A DNA stretch of 36,770 bases from Gammaproteobacteria bacterium (lineage in GTDB: Bacteria > Pseudomonadota > Gammaproteobacteria > Steroidobacterales > Steroidobacteraceae), in the NCBI GenBank assembly GCA_020029535.1, contig JAIBJM010000019.1, positions 1 through 36,770 on the forward strand. The letters run 5' to 3'. A model generated the notes under the pieces. The model did no database searches, was not told the DNA's origin, and saw only the letters and a program-made list of their open reading frames with translations. A program made the position numbers and the translations under genes. Below, in pieces: positions 9,272 through 18,660 of this stretch (position 1 is its first letter; every line of letters starts with the position of its first letter).

Positions 9272-10161
9272 CGGCCCAGCTGTGCTGCCAGAAAGTCCGC
9301 GATGGCGGCGATCGTGACCGGGTCACGCAAGGGTGCGCTGTGGCGCAAGCCGTCGATGACCCGCAGTTCGCCATTGCGCAGCTGTTCGCTGACCTCGACC
9401 GCCTGTGCAGCCGGGATCAGCTCATCGGCGCCGCCGTGCACCATCAGCACCGGCATGGGCAACTGCGCTGCCAACTCGCGCGCCGAGAAATGTTCCGGCG
9501 TGTTGCCATAGCGGACGCGAAACAGCTGGCGCAGCCGCACCACGACGTCGGCACGCAGCGCCATGGCCAGTGTGTACGACTCGAACAGGTAGCCGATGTC
9601 GCGCGGCAGTCCAACCAGCACGGCGGCGCGCAGCGTCGCCGGTGGTGCTTCAGCCAGCCAGGTGGCGGTGGTGAGCGCGCCGAAGGAATGGGCCACCACA
9701 CCGTGGATGGGGCCGAAGCGCGTTTCCACCGCCGCGATGGCGGCGCGGAAGCCATGCAGATCCACCTGACGGCCGGGGGAGCGGCCGTGCGCCGGTGCGT
9801 CGAAGGCCACTACGCGCAGACCGCGCTCGCGCAGCGCGCGAATCACCTCGGCCATGCGCGCGGCGTTGGAGATCCAGCCGTGCACCACCAGCACCGTGGC
9901 GCCGCCAGCGGGCCATTCGTAGGCGTACACCGGGCCCAGCCGGGTGGGCAGGCGATGCACGTGCGCGCCGGCCAAAAACAGCAGCTCTGCGCTGTTGAGG
10001 CGGCGCGAGAAAGGGGTCAGGAACAGCCGCATGGCCACGCGGGCGGCAAGCCCTGGGCTCAGCGCCGTCAGCATGCGGAACAGCCACTGCATCCGCCGAC
10101 GCAGCACCGGCGACAGCCCGGGCACCAGACGCTGGCCGGCTGTCGCAGGGTCTGTCTTCAT
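9268..10161 (-). CDS. Alpha/beta hydrolase
   Basis: A 297-residue alpha/beta-fold hydrolase. Visible features are the oxyanion segment VVHGWISNAARM (about 92-103), DAPAHGRSPG, the nucleophile elbow AHSFGAL with Ser159, the acid in GGADELIP (Asp246) and the His of GLRHSAP (His274). All three catalytic residues are present, so it should be active, probably as an esterase or lipase-like enzyme; the substrate cannot be inferred. The start at 10161 was chosen because the frame upstream runs into purD. It begins 4 bases after the purD stop and overlaps eamA by 4 bases, so it is part of the same transcript. There is no signal peptide. Confidence 0.88.
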   Translation of the reverse strand: MKTDPATAGQRLVPGLSPVLRRRMQWLFRMLTALSPGLAARVAMRLFLTPFSRRLNSAELLFLAGAHVHRLPTRLGPVYAYEWPAGGATVLVVHGWISNAARMAEVIRALRERGLRVVAFDAPAHGRSPGRQVDLHGFRAAIAAVETRFGPIHGVVAHSFGALTTATWLAEAPPATLRAAVLVGLPRDIGYLFESYTLAMALRADVVVRLRQLFRVRYGNTPEHFSARELAAQLPMPVLMVHGGADELIPAAQAVEVSEQLRNGELRVIDGLRHSAPLRDPVTIAAIADFLAAQLGR

Positions 10162-10165
10162 CCAG

Positions 10166-11449
10166 TCAGGACCGTTCGCGCGCCAGGGCGCGGTGGCCGA
10201 TGTCGCGTCGGTACTGCATGCCATTGAAATGAATGGCATTGGTGAGCGCATAGGCCTGTCGTTGCGCCTCGGCGACGCTGGCCCCCAGACCCACGGCGCA
10301 CAGCACCCGGCCCCCGCTGCTGACGATGTGCTGGCCCGACACTGCGGTCCCGGCGTGGAATACCTTGCCGGGCAGCCTGGCGGCGGCCTCGAGGCCTTCG
10401 ATGGCATCGCCGGTGCGCACCGTATCGGGATAGCCCTGCGCGGCCAGCACCACGCCCAGAGACGCGCGGGGATCCCAGCGGGCTTCGACCTGGTCCAGGC
10501 GGCCGTCGAGCGCGGCTTCGCACAGTTCGGGGAGGTCCGATTGCAATCGCGCCATCACCGGTTGCGCCTCGGGATCGCCGAAGCGGCAGTTGTACTCGAT
10601 GACCCTGGGCGCGCCATCGGCGCCAATCATCAGGCCGGCATACAGAAAGCCGGTGTAGGGCATGCCATCGGCGGCGAGGCCGCGGATGGTGGGTTCGATG
10701 ACTTCGCGCATCACGCGCGCATGCACGGCCGGTGTCACCACCGGCGCCGGCGAATAGGCGCCCATGCCACCGGTGTTCGGACCGGTGTCGCCATCGCCGA
10801 TGCGCTTGTGATCCTGCGAGGTGGCGAAGGGCAGGGCATGACGGCCGTCGGCCATCACGATGAAACTGGCTTCCTCGCCTTCGAGGAATTCTTCGATCAC
10901 CACTTCGTCGCCGGCGTCACCGAAGCGTCCGGCGAACATGGCCTCGGCCGCTGCGATGGCCTCGGCGGTGGTGGCCGCGATGATGACGCCCTTGCCGGCA
11001 GCCAGCCCGCTGGCCTTGACCACCAGCGGCGCGCGTTGCGCGCGCACCCAGCCAGCGTCGAAATTGTCGCGCCTGAAGGTGCGATAGGCTGCGGTGGGAA
11101 TGCCGTGACGGCGCAGGAATTCCTTGGTGAAGGCCTTGGAACCTTCGAGCTGTGCCGCGGCGCGCGTCGGTCCGAAACAGCGCAGGCCCTGCGCCTGGAA
11201 GGCATCGACGATGCCGGCCACCAGCGGCGCTTCGGGACCGATCAGCGTCAGATCGACCCGCTCTGACTGCGCCAGCTGCAGCAGCGCGTTGAGGTCGGTG
11301 GTGGGCACCTCCACATTGCGGACGCGTGCTTCGGTGGCCGTGCCGGCATTGCCGGGCGCCACCAGCACTTCGCTGACGCGGGGTGAGGATGCGCACTTCC
11401 AGGCCAGCGCATGCTCACGCCCGCCATTGCCGACGATCAGGATCTTCAT
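10166..11449 (-). CDS. purD: Phosphoribosylamine-glycine ligase (GAR synthetase)
   Basis: A 427-residue ATP-grasp enzyme, the family length. It joins glycine to phosphoribosylamine in the second step of purine synthesis, in the cytoplasm. The N-terminus MKILIVGNGGREHALAW is diagnostic, as are GSKAFTKEFL, VVKASGLAAGKGV, EEFLEGEEASF, the DHKRIGDGDTGPNTGGMGAYSPAP block and EYNCRFGDPE, which carries metal and ATP ligands. It follows purH after 6 bases. The purH-purD pair is common in gammaproteobacteria; here both follow fis directly. Confidence 0.98.
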   Translation of the reverse strand: MKILIVGNGGREHALAWKCASSPRVSEVLVAPGNAGTATEARVRNVEVPTTDLNALLQLAQSERVDLTLIGPEAPLVAGIVDAFQAQGLRCFGPTRAAAQLEGSKAFTKEFLRRHGIPTAAYRTFRRDNFDAGWVRAQRAPLVVKASGLAAGKGVIIAATTAEAIAAAEAMFAGRFGDAGDEVVIEEFLEGEEASFIVMADGRHALPFATSQDHKRIGDGDTGPNTGGMGAYSPAPVVTPAVHARVMREVIEPTIRGLAADGMPYTGFLYAGLMIGADGAPRVIEYNCRFGDPEAQPVMARLQSDLPELCEAALDGRLDQVEARWDPRASLGVVLAAQGYPDTVRTGDAIEGLEAAARLPGKVFHAGTAVSGQHIVSSGGRVLCAVGLGASVAEAQRQAYALTNAIHFNGMQYRRDIGHRALARERS

Positions 11450-11455
11450 CGGGGC

Positions 11456-13012
11456 CTAGTGCCTGAAGTGGCGCATGCCCGTGAACACCATCGCCAGGCC
11501 ATGCTCATCAGCGGCGGCGATGACTTCATCGTCGCGTTTGGAGCCGCCGGGCTGGATGATGGCGGTGATGCCGTAGGAGGCCGCCACGTCGACGCCATCG
11601 CGGAACGGGAAGAAGGCATCCGAGGCCACCACAGCACCCCGCACTTCAAGCTTTTCATCGCTGGCCTTGATGGCGGCGATGCGGGTGGAATAGACGCGGC
11701 TCATCTGGCCGGCGCCGACACCCACGGTGCGACCATCGCGCGCAAACACAATGGCATTGGATTTGACGAACTTGGCCACGCGCCAGGTGAAACGCAGGTC
11801 GGCCAGCTCGCGCGCATCGGGGGCACGCCGGGTCACCACGCGCAGATCCTCGGGCTTCAGTTCGCCGCCGTCGCGATCCTGTACCAGCAGGCCGCCATTG
11901 ACGGTCTTCAGTTCGTAGTCGTCGCCGGTGTCGGCGGCCAGATCGCCGGTGACCAGCACGCGCAGGTTGGCCTTGGCCGCCAGCAGCGCCAGCGCCTCGG
12001 CTTCGATGGCCGGCGCTGCCAGCACTTCGGCGAACTGCCGCGCGAGGATTTCGCGCGCGGTGGTGGCATCCAGCGGCCGGTTGAAGGCGATGATGCCGCC
12101 ATAGGCCGAAGTGGGATCGGTGCGATGCGCGCCGTCATAGGCCTCAAGCAGCGTACTGCCCAGCGCCACACCGCAGGGGTTGGCGTGCTTGACGATGACA
12201 CAGGCCGGCTGTTCGAACTGACGCACGCATTCGATGGCGGCGTCGGCGTCGGCGATGTTGTTGTACGACAGCTCCTTGCCCTGCACCACGCGCGCGCTGC
12301 CCACCGAGCCGCCACGCGCGGTCGGGCTGCGATAGAAGGCGCCGCGCTGATGCGGGTTCTCGCCGTAGCGCAGGTCCAGTGCCTTGTCGAACACCAGCGG
12401 CAGCCGGGTCGGGAAGCGCTCCAGTGGCAGCTGCGTCTGCCGCATCAGATAGCTGGCCACCATGGTGTCGTAGCCGGCCGTGTGCGCGAAGCATTTGGCG
12501 GCCAGCATCGATCGAGTGTCGATTGAACTGTCGCCCGCGCTGTCGATTTCGCCCAGCACTTGCGCATAGTCGGCCGGATCGACCAGCACGGTTACATCGG
12601 CGTGATTCTTGGCTGCGGCGCGCAGCATGGCCGGACCACCGATGTCGATGTTCTCGACCGCGTCGGCGTAGCTGCAGTCCGGTCTGGCGATGGTGGCGGC
12701 AAAGGGATAGAGATTGACCACCAGCAGATCGATGGGCTCGATGCCATGTTCAAGCATCACCGCATCGTCGATGCCGCGACGGCCCAGCAGTCCACCGTGG
12801 ATGCGCGGATGCAGGGTCTTGACCCGGCCGTCCATGATCTCGGGGAAGCCGGTGTAGCCGGCGACTTCCTGGACCGGAATTCCTTCGTTAATCAGCAGCT
12901 TGGCAGTGCCGCCGGTGGACAGCAGCTGGATGTTGCGCCGGACCAGTTGCCGAGCCAGATCGACAATGCCGGTTTTGTCGGAGACCGACAGCAGCGCGCG
13001 GCGGATCGCCAT
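11456..13012 (-). CDS. purH: Bifunctional AICAR transformylase / IMP cyclohydrolase
   Basis: A 518-residue protein that catalyses the last two steps of IMP synthesis. The N-terminal MGS-like cyclohydrolase domain (about 1-145) shows [31 protein letters not shown] and VNLYPF. The C-terminal transformylase domain (about 200-518) shows [16 protein letters not shown] and the catalytic KHANPCGVA with Lys275 and His276. The end, [12 protein letters not shown] then [11 protein letters not shown], is the normal C-terminus. The start is 3 bases beyond the fis stop, so the two are translated from one message. Confidence 0.98.
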   Translation of the reverse strand: MAIRRALLSVSDKTGIVDLARQLVRRNIQLLSTGGTAKLLINEGIPVQEVAGYTGFPEIMDGRVKTLHPRIHGGLLGRRGIDDAVMLEHGIEPIDLLVVNLYPFAATIARPDCSYADAVENIDIGGPAMLRAAAKNHADVTVLVDPADYAQVLGEIDSAGDSSIDTRSMLAAKCFAHTAGYDTMVASYLMRQTQLPLERFPTRLPLVFDKALDLRYGENPHQRGAFYRSPTARGGSVGSARVVQGKELSYNNIADADAAIECVRQFEQPACVIVKHANPCGVALGSTLLEAYDGAHRTDPTSAYGGIIAFNRPLDATTAREILARQFAEVLAAPAIEAEALALLAAKANLRVLVTGDLAADTGDDYELKTVNGGLLVQDRDGGELKPEDLRVVTRRAPDARELADLRFTWRVAKFVKSNAIVFARDGRTVGVGAGQMSRVYSTRIAAIKASDEKLEVRGAVVASDAFFPFRDGVDVAASYGITAIIQPGGSKRDDEVIAAADEHGLAMVFTGMRHFRH

Positions 13013-13015
13013 GGT

Positions 13016-13267
13016 TTATTCAGCGAGGCCGAGTTCGCGCAGCTTCTTGCGCAGGGTCGCCCGGTTGATGCCGAGGATGCCGGCGGCGCGGGTCTGGTTG
13101 CCGGCCGAGTAGTCGAGCACAGCGCGGAACAGCGGCTCTTCGACTTCGCGCAGCACCATGTCGTAGAGCCGGGCCGGACGATGGCCATTGAGGCTGGCGA
13201 AGTAATCGCTCAGCACGCGTTCGGTGTGATTGCGCAGCGGCAGTTCCTTGCCCTGGGTTCGACTCAT
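13016..13267 (-). CDS. fis: DNA-binding protein Fis
   Basis: An 83-residue nucleoid-associated protein; E. coli Fis has 98, and shorter forms are usual outside the enterics. Fis bends DNA and activates stable-RNA promoters during fast growth. The C-terminal helix-turn-helix is at residues 57-76 (NQTRAAGILGINRATLRKKL), preceded by the dimer helices around YDMVLREVEEPLFRAVLDY. It follows dusB by 23 bases, the ancestral dusB-fis order. The close purH start suggests that purine genes share its growth-phase control, which is an inference. Confidence 0.96.
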   Translation of the reverse strand: MSRTQGKELPLRNHTERVLSDYFASLNGHRPARLYDMVLREVEEPLFRAVLDYSAGNQTRAAGILGINRATLRKKLRELGLAE

Positions 13268-13290
13268 AGATCCATCTCGTTGTTATCGGT

Positions 13291-14280
13291 TCAGGCTGCG
13301 ATACCCGCTTCCGTCCTCCCGTCAAACACCCGTTGCGCTGCTGCGAACTGCGACACCGAATCTTCAGCGGCCATCAGTTCGTGCCGCCTTGACTGTGTGT
13401 CGGGCTGTCGCTGGCAATACCAGCCGAGATGTTTGCGCGCCATCCGGACCCCTGTGTACTCGCCGTAAAACTCGTACAGGGATTCGAGGTGCTGAAGGAT
13501 GAGCGCAGTAATCGAGCTCTGCAAGAGCGGCGCAGGAATTTCTGCCGAATTGAGTTGTGCATTGACATGACGAAAAATCCATGGTGAGCCCTGCGCGGCG
13601 CGGCCAATCATCACCGCATCGGCGCCGGTGTACTCAAGCACGTAGCGTGCCTGCGCTGCATTGCAGATATCGCCGTTGGCGATCACCGGAATTCTTGCCG
13701 CGGCTTTCACAGCGCGGATGGTGTCGTACTCGGCTGCGCCGCGGAACATATCGGTGCGCGTGCGGCCATGGATGGCGATGGCCGCGATGCCGCATTGCTC
13801 GGCCAGTGCCGCGATGCGCAAGGCATTGCGGCTGTGTTGATCCGGACCGGTGCGGATCTTGACGGTTACCGGCACTGTTACGGCGCGCACCACAGCGTCG
13901 AGCAGCCGACCCACCAGCGCCTCATCGGACAGCAGCGCCGAACCGCATAGCCGGTTGCAGACCTTCTTGGCGGGGCAGCCCAGATTGATGTCGATGATCT
14001 GCGCACCGAGTTCGACATTCAGTCGCGCGGCTTCGGCCAGCGGCGCCGGTTCGGAGCCCGCCAGCTGCACGGCGCGTATGCCGGTCTCGCCGCGATGATC
14101 CATGCGCCGCTGCGACTTCGAAGTGCCCCACAGCCGCTGATCCGACGTCAGCATTTCAGCGCCGCACAGCGCTGCCCCGAACTGGTGGGCCAGCTGACGG
14201 AACGGCCGATCGCAGATGCCGGCCATGGGCGCCAGCAGGGCCCGGCCGGACAGTTGATACGAACCGATCTGCAGACCCAT
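13291..14280 (-). CDS. dusB: tRNA-dihydrouridine synthase B
   Basis: A 329-residue FMN enzyme that reduces a D-loop uridine of tRNA to dihydrouridine. The TIM-barrel shows LAPMAGICDRPFR (16-28), EMLTSDQ, VQLAGSEP, INLGCPAKKV with the catalytic Cys102, VKIRTG, IHGRTRT, IANGDI and GADAVMIGRAAQGSPW (FMN phosphate site). The C-terminal helical domain has RMARKHLGWY. Length and the fis gene directly downstream fix it as DusB rather than DusA or DusC. Confidence 0.97.
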   Translation of the reverse strand: MGLQIGSYQLSGRALLAPMAGICDRPFRQLAHQFGAALCGAEMLTSDQRLWGTSKSQRRMDHRGETGIRAVQLAGSEPAPLAEAARLNVELGAQIIDINLGCPAKKVCNRLCGSALLSDEALVGRLLDAVVRAVTVPVTVKIRTGPDQHSRNALRIAALAEQCGIAAIAIHGRTRTDMFRGAAEYDTIRAVKAAARIPVIANGDICNAAQARYVLEYTGADAVMIGRAAQGSPWIFRHVNAQLNSAEIPAPLLQSSITALILQHLESLYEFYGEYTGVRMARKHLGWYCQRQPDTQSRRHELMAAEDSVSQFAAAQRVFDGRTEAGIAA

Positions 14281-14291
14281 GGGCGGGGAAC

Positions 14292-15377
14292 CTAGCGGGC
14301 GTTGAACACCGGCTCATCGCCGGCGCAGCGCAGTGCATTGCCCGCGGCAGGCAGGCAGACGTCCAGTTCGAAGCTGGTGGCGGTGTCGCCGGGATCGGCG
14401 ACGGCGATGGTGGAATCCACACGCTGGCCCGCTGTCATGAAGCGCGCGTCGGTACTCTTCGGCGGCAGATATTCGGCAGGCGACAGATTGCGCGCGGCGA
14501 GGCGCTTGCCATAACGATCGAGCAGCGTCAGCCGCAGCAAGGGCATGGGCTGCGGGCGCGTGGCGCGGTTGGCCACGCTGATGCGAATGCGGATGGCATT
14601 GCCGCCATTGCCGTCGGCACTGGCGCCCAGCTGGCGCACATCGTAGGCGCCCAGGCTCCAGGCCGGCGTCAGCATCAGGCCCAGTCTCTGATAGATCCCG
14701 GTCAGCGGCCCATACCAGGCCGGGCGTGCCGCCAGATCATTGCGCCAGTGATGGATGATCTGCGCCAGCAGCAACAACGCCAGCGCCACGGTTCCCGCCA
14801 CCCACAGCCAACGCGCCTGGCCGGGCGGCTGCAGTGCGCGGGCGGGTGCGGTAAAGCCGGACATGGAATCGGCGATGGGTACATCGTCAGGGTTGCCATC
14901 GCCGTTGCTCTTCTCGCTGCCGTCGTCGGCCAGTTGGCGCGCCACCTGCGCCAGTTCCTGATCCGCATCGTCTTCGGCAAAGAACTCTTCGGTCTGCAAT
15001 ATGCCTTCGCCCTCGAGCACGATGGTCTCGAAGGTGCCGGTGCCATGCGATTCGACGACTTCGGCTTCGTCGTCATTGCCAGCAAGGGCTTCTTCCGGAA
15101 CGCCTTCATCGAGCTGCAGCTGCACGCCGGATTCAGCCGACGCATCGTTGGCGATGGTGTCGGTGTAGTCGCTGTCGTTGAAGTCTTCGGGCGGCGGCAC
15201 CTGCAGCGCCGCATGCGGGCGCGTGCTGGTCAGATCGATCGGCGGCTCCTCCGACAGGGCCAGCAGCGCATTGAAAACATTGGAGCAGCGTCCGCAGCGC
15301 ACATAACCCTGCCCGACGCGCAGGTCAGCGGCAGCGACGGCCAGGCTCAGCGTGCACTTGGGGCAGACAGTGAACAT
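14292..15377 (-). CDS. Zinc-ribbon and DUF3426 membrane protein
   Basis: A 361-residue protein with an N-terminal MJ0042-type zinc ribbon (C5-P-K-C8, C28-G-R-C31), a long acidic linker (about 45-175), one transmembrane helix at about 190-211, and a C-terminal DUF3426 domain with the PMPLLRLTLLD, YLPP and FELDVCLP segments. The arrangement puts the zinc ribbon in the cytoplasm and DUF3426 in the periplasm. Function is unknown, although the family often sits beside prmA in gammaproteobacteria and betaproteobacteria, as here. The start MFTVCPKC overlaps the prmA stop by one base (TGATG), so translation is coupled. An earlier in-frame ATG lies at 15407 but inside prmA. Confidence 0.88.
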   Translation of the reverse strand: MFTVCPKCTLSLAVAAADLRVGQGYVRCGRCSNVFNALLALSEEPPIDLTSTRPHAALQVPPPEDFNDSDYTDTIANDASAESGVQLQLDEGVPEEALAGNDDEAEVVESHGTGTFETIVLEGEGILQTEEFFAEDDADQELAQVARQLADDGSEKSNGDGNPDDVPIADSMSGFTAPARALQPPGQARWLWVAGTVALALLLLAQIIHHWRNDLAARPAWYGPLTGIYQRLGLMLTPAWSLGAYDVRQLGASADGNGGNAIRIRISVANRATRPQPMPLLRLTLLDRYGKRLAARNLSPAEYLPPKSTDARFMTAGQRVDSTIAVADPGDTATSFELDVCLPAAGNALRCAGDEPVFNAR

Positions 15378-16252
15378 CAGCGACGTGTTCCAGCCAGCGC
15401 TATCCACGGCGCCTGTTGGTCGAAAGTTGCGGTATCAAACCACGGCGCGTAAGCCGCTGTCACGGCGCCGACCTGTTCTTCGAGAATTCCGGCCAGTGCA
15501 ATGCGGCCGTTCCGGCGCAGCAGCGCCGCCAGTGCGGGTGCCAGCTCGATCAGGGTGCCGGCAAGAATGTTCGCCAGCAGCAGATCGACGCCGGCCTGCA
15601 GCTGCGCTGAATCCGCACGGATCTGCAGACGTTCAATGACACCGTTGCCGGTGGCGTTGTCCGTGGTGGCGATCAGCGCCTGCGGATCGATATCGAAGCA
15701 TTGCACCTCACGCGCGCCGAGGCTGGCTGCGGCGATGCCCAGAATGCCCGAACCACAGCCATAGTCGATGACGCGCGCGCCCTTGCAGTCCTGCGCATCC
15801 AGCCATTGCAGGCACAGTGCGGTGGAGGGATGTGTGCCGGTGCCGAAGGCCAGGCCCGGATCGAGTCGTACCACCACGGCATCCGGTTCGTTGACGGCTT
15901 CGTGCCGTGGGCAGATCCACAATCGCCGGCCGAAGCGCATGGCGTGGAAATCGCGCAGCCATTCGCGCTCCCAGACACGGTCTTCCAGGGTGCTTACCGC
16001 AAGTTCTGCCGGTTCCAGCTGCAATGCAGCGCACAGTGCCGGCAGCAGCGTTGTGGTGTTGGCGGCGGCATCGAACAGTGCCTGCACGCGGGTGGCCGGC
16101 CACAGCCGGATCTCGCCGGGTGCCGGTTCCAGCACTGCGTCGTCGCGGCAATCGCTGAGCGTCACCGACAGCGCACCGTGCCCGAAACACCAATGCTCGA
16201 CGTCATCGATATTGCGCGCGCCCAGCTCGAAACTCAGCGCCAGATAGGGCAT
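15377..16252 (-). CDS. prmA: Ribosomal protein L11 methyltransferase
   Basis: A 291-residue SAM-dependent enzyme that trimethylates ribosomal protein L11. The N-terminal L11-recognition domain covers about 1-95. The catalytic domain has DPGLAFGTGTHPST (131-144), the SAM site VIDYGCGSGILGIAA (161-175), FDIDPQAL and the LLLANILAGTLIELAP segment, all typical of PrmA. It lies 13 bases after accC, in the same order as in many gammaproteobacteria. Confidence 0.97.
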   Translation of the reverse strand: MPYLALSFELGARNIDDVEHWCFGHGALSVTLSDCRDDAVLEPAPGEIRLWPATRVQALFDAAANTTTLLPALCAALQLEPAELAVSTLEDRVWEREWLRDFHAMRFGRRLWICPRHEAVNEPDAVVVRLDPGLAFGTGTHPSTALCLQWLDAQDCKGARVIDYGCGSGILGIAAASLGAREVQCFDIDPQALIATTDNATGNGVIERLQIRADSAQLQAGVDLLLANILAGTLIELAPALAALLRRNGRIALAGILEEQVGAVTAAYAPWFDTATFDQQAPWIALAGTRR

Positions 16253-16265
16253 CGGAATCGGCGGG

Positions 16266-17609
16266 CTATTTCAGTCCCAGCCGTCGCTCCAGGTAGTGGA
16301 TGTCGAGCGCGCCGGCCTGAAAGGCCGAATGCGCCAGGATTTCCTGATGGAGCGCGGTGTTGGTCTTGATGCCTTCCACCACCAGCTCGGCCAGTGCGTT
16401 GCGCATGCGCGCGATGGCGGTCTCGCGGTTCTCGCCATGCGTGATCAACTTGCCGATCATCGAATCGTAATTCGGCGGCACGTTGTAGCCCGAGTACACA
16501 TGGCTGTCGACGCGCACGCCGGGGCCGCCGGGCGGGTGCCACAGCCGGATCGGACCCGGCGAGGGCATGAAGGTGCGTGCGTCCTCGGCATTGATGCGGC
16601 ATTCCAGCGCATGACCGCAGATCCGCACGTCTTCCTGCTTGTACGGCAACTTGTAGCCGCTGGCGATCCGCAGCTGCGCCTTGACCAGATCGATGCCGGT
16701 CACCAGTTCGGTGACCGGGTGTTCGACCTGGATACGGGTGTTCATCTCGATGAAGTAGAACTCGTCGTCCTGGTAGAGGAATTCCAGCGTGCCGGCGCTG
16801 CGATAGCCCACGGCACGGCAGGCTTCGACGACGCGCTCGCCCATCGTGCGGCGCTGCTCGTCGGTGATGCCGGGCGCCGGCGCTTCCTCGATGACTTTCT
16901 GATGGCGGCGCTGCATGGAGCAGTCGCGCTCGCCCAAGCTGATGACATTACCGTAGTTATCGCCCAGCACCTGGAATTCGATGTGGCGCGGCTTCTCCAG
17001 GAATTTCTCCATGTAGACCTGGGCATTGCCGAAGGCCGCCAGCGCTTCGGATTTGGTGATGGCAATGGAATGCAGCAGTGCGCCTTCCGCGTGCACCACG
17101 CGCATGCCGCGTCCGCCGCCGCCGCCGGACGCCTTGATGATCACCGGGTAGCCGATGTCGCGGGCAACGCGCAGGTTCTCGTCGTTGTCTTCGCCCAGAG
17201 GCCCGCTCGAGCCCGGCACGCAGGGCACGCCGGCCTTCTTCATCACATTGATGGCCGACACCTTGTCGCCCATCAGACGGATGGTTTCCGCCTTGGGGCC
17301 GATCCAGGTGAAGCCGCTCTTCTCGACGCGCTCGGCGAAATCGGCATTCTCGGACAGGAAGCCGTAGCCCGGATGGATGCCCACCGAGTCGGTAACCTCC
17401 GCGGCGCTGATGATGGCCGGCATGTTCAGGTAGCTGTCCTTGGAGGCCGGCGGCCCGATGCACACCGACTCGTCGGCCAGCAAAACATGCTTCAGGTTGG
17501 CGTCCGCGGTGGAGTGCACCGCGACAGTCTTGATGCCCAGTTCGCGGCAGGCGCGCAGTATGCGCAGCGCGATCTCACCGCGATTGGCAATGACAATCTT
17601 GTCGAGCAT
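16266..17609 (-). CDS. accC: Acetyl-CoA carboxylase, biotin carboxylase subunit
   Basis: A 447-residue ATP-grasp enzyme that carboxylates the biotin carried by AccB, the first step of fatty-acid synthesis. It begins [17 protein letters not shown] and has [10 protein letters not shown], the glycine-rich ATP lid [12 protein letters not shown], the [20 protein letters not shown] segment, [16 protein letters not shown] (metal and active-site residues) and a normal C-terminus. It follows accB by 3 bases and is co-translated with it, as is usual for accBC. Confidence 0.98.
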   Translation of the reverse strand: MLDKIVIANRGEIALRILRACRELGIKTVAVHSTADANLKHVLLADESVCIGPPASKDSYLNMPAIISAAEVTDSVGIHPGYGFLSENADFAERVEKSGFTWIGPKAETIRLMGDKVSAINVMKKAGVPCVPGSSGPLGEDNDENLRVARDIGYPVIIKASGGGGGRGMRVVHAEGALLHSIAITKSEALAAFGNAQVYMEKFLEKPRHIEFQVLGDNYGNVISLGERDCSMQRRHQKVIEEAPAPGITDEQRRTMGERVVEACRAVGYRSAGTLEFLYQDDEFYFIEMNTRIQVEHPVTELVTGIDLVKAQLRIASGYKLPYKQEDVRICGHALECRINAEDARTFMPSPGPIRLWHPPGGPGVRVDSHVYSGYNVPPNYDSMIGKLITHGENRETAIARMRNALAELVVEGIKTNTALHQEILAHSAFQAGALDIHYLERRLGLK

Positions 17610-17612
17610 GGT

Positions 17613-18080
17613 TCAGGCGACGATGAACAGTGGCTGGCTGAATTCGACCGGATCGTTGTTCTTCACCAGCACGGCCTGGACCTTGCCTGCAAATTCCGAC
17701 TCGATCTGGTTCATCATCTTCATGGCTTCGATGATGCATAGCACCTGGCCGACCTTGACCTCATCGCCCACCGAGACGAAGTCCTTCGCGCCGGGCGAGG
17801 GCGCCGCATAGAAGGTGCCCACCATCGGGGCCATCACCACATGCTCGCCGGCACGGGCGGCGCGGGCCTGGTTGGCGGCTTCGGCATCGTGCCGGGTCGC
17901 GCCGGGCGCGGCGGCCGCAGCCGGTGCGGCGGCAGGCGCCGCGGGCACTGCCTGGACCATTTGCATCTGCGAGCCGACCCGCGAAATCCGCAGCGATTCC
18001 TCGCCTTCCTTGATTTCGATTTCAGCTACGCCGGTTTCTTCCAGCAGTTCGATGACTTTCTTGATTTTGCGGATATCCAT
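17613..18080 (-). CDS. accB: Biotin carboxyl carrier protein of acetyl-CoA carboxylase
   Basis: A 155-residue carrier. The N-terminal part (1-38) starts MDIRKIKKVIELLEETG. A flexible Ala/Pro-rich linker (about 44-70) follows, and the C-terminal biotinyl domain carries the attachment motif EAMKMM with biotin on Lys121. The thumb-like segment VMAPMVGTFYAAPSPGAKDFV before it is typical. It lies 30 bases after aroQ and 3 before accC. In E. coli AccB represses its own operon; whether that happens here cannot be seen. Confidence 0.97.
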   Translation of the reverse strand: MDIRKIKKVIELLEETGVAEIEIKEGEESLRISRVGSQMQMVQAVPAAPAAAPAAAAAPGATRHDAEAANQARAARAGEHVVMAPMVGTFYAAPSPGAKDFVSVGDEVKVGQVLCIIEAMKMMNQIESEFAGKVQAVLVKNNDPVEFSQPLFIVA

Positions 18081-18110
18081 CCGGAAGGCTCCTTGGCGGC
18101 GGTGGTCGGA

Positions 18111-18557
18111 TCAGCCGGAGCTGGACAGTCGGGCAGCTGCGGCGCGTACCGCCAGCTCGTAGCCGATTGGACCCAGTCCGGTGATGGTTCCCACCGCGAT
18201 GTCGGAAAAATAGGAATGGTGGCGGAAGGCTTCACGTGCCGCGGTATTCGACAGGTGAACCTCGATGAAAGGCAGTTTGGTGGCCAGCAGCGCGTCGCGC
18301 AGCGCCACGCTGGTATGCGTCAGCGCAGCAGGATTGAAGATCAGGAAATCGATGCCCTCGGTGGCCGCGGCATGAATGCGGGCGATCAGCTCGTGTTCGG
18401 CGTTGCTCTGCGCGGCGATCAGCTGATGGCCCAATTCGGTCGCCAACTGCGCCGAACGCGATTCAATCTCCGCCAGGGTTGCGGTACTGTACTGCTGTGG
18501 CTCACGCGTGCCGAGCCGATCCAGATTGGGTCCGTTCAGTAGTAGCAGTCGGGCCAT
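18111..18557 (-). CDS. aroQ: 3-dehydroquinate dehydratase, type II
   Basis: A 148-residue cytoplasmic enzyme of the shikimate pathway that dehydrates 3-dehydroquinate. It forms dodecamers in this family. Motifs are [17 protein letters not shown] near the N-terminus with the catalytic loop Arg, the following Tyr of [21 protein letters not shown]-type substrate loop (here [17 protein letters not shown]) and EVHLSN. The start MARLLLLNG at 18557 was chosen because it matches the family; an in-frame ATG at 18599 lies in the leader. It precedes accBC, the common gammaproteobacterial order. Confidence 0.96.
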   Translation of the reverse strand: MARLLLLNGPNLDRLGTREPQQYSTATLAEIESRSAQLATELGHQLIAAQSNAEHELIARIHAAATEGIDFLIFNPAALTHTSVALRDALLATKLPFIEVHLSNTAAREAFRHHSYFSDIAVGTITGLGPIGYELAVRAAAARLSSSG

Positions 18558-18660
18558 GGTTTTATAAACAATCAGGCCCACTGGGCCGACGGCGCGCAAT
18601 CTACCCTAAATCGCCGCCGTTTGGGTACTTTAGATGCAAATTCGCGGCAATTAGCGCAAG
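18558..18660 (-). promoter_or_regulatory. Leader region of aroQ-accBC
   Basis: This 103-base gap is the largest within the leftward run and so may hold an internal promoter. I see only weak boxes (a TTGCGC with a poor -10). A small GC hairpin, GGCCCA/TGGGCC (18575-18587), lies close to the aroQ start. Confidence 0.3.

Noticed and set aside
16296-17741. 481-codon plus-strand open frame opposite accC
   Set aside because: Its sequence is His/Asp/Val-rich with no motif, as expected of the strand opposite a conserved gene.
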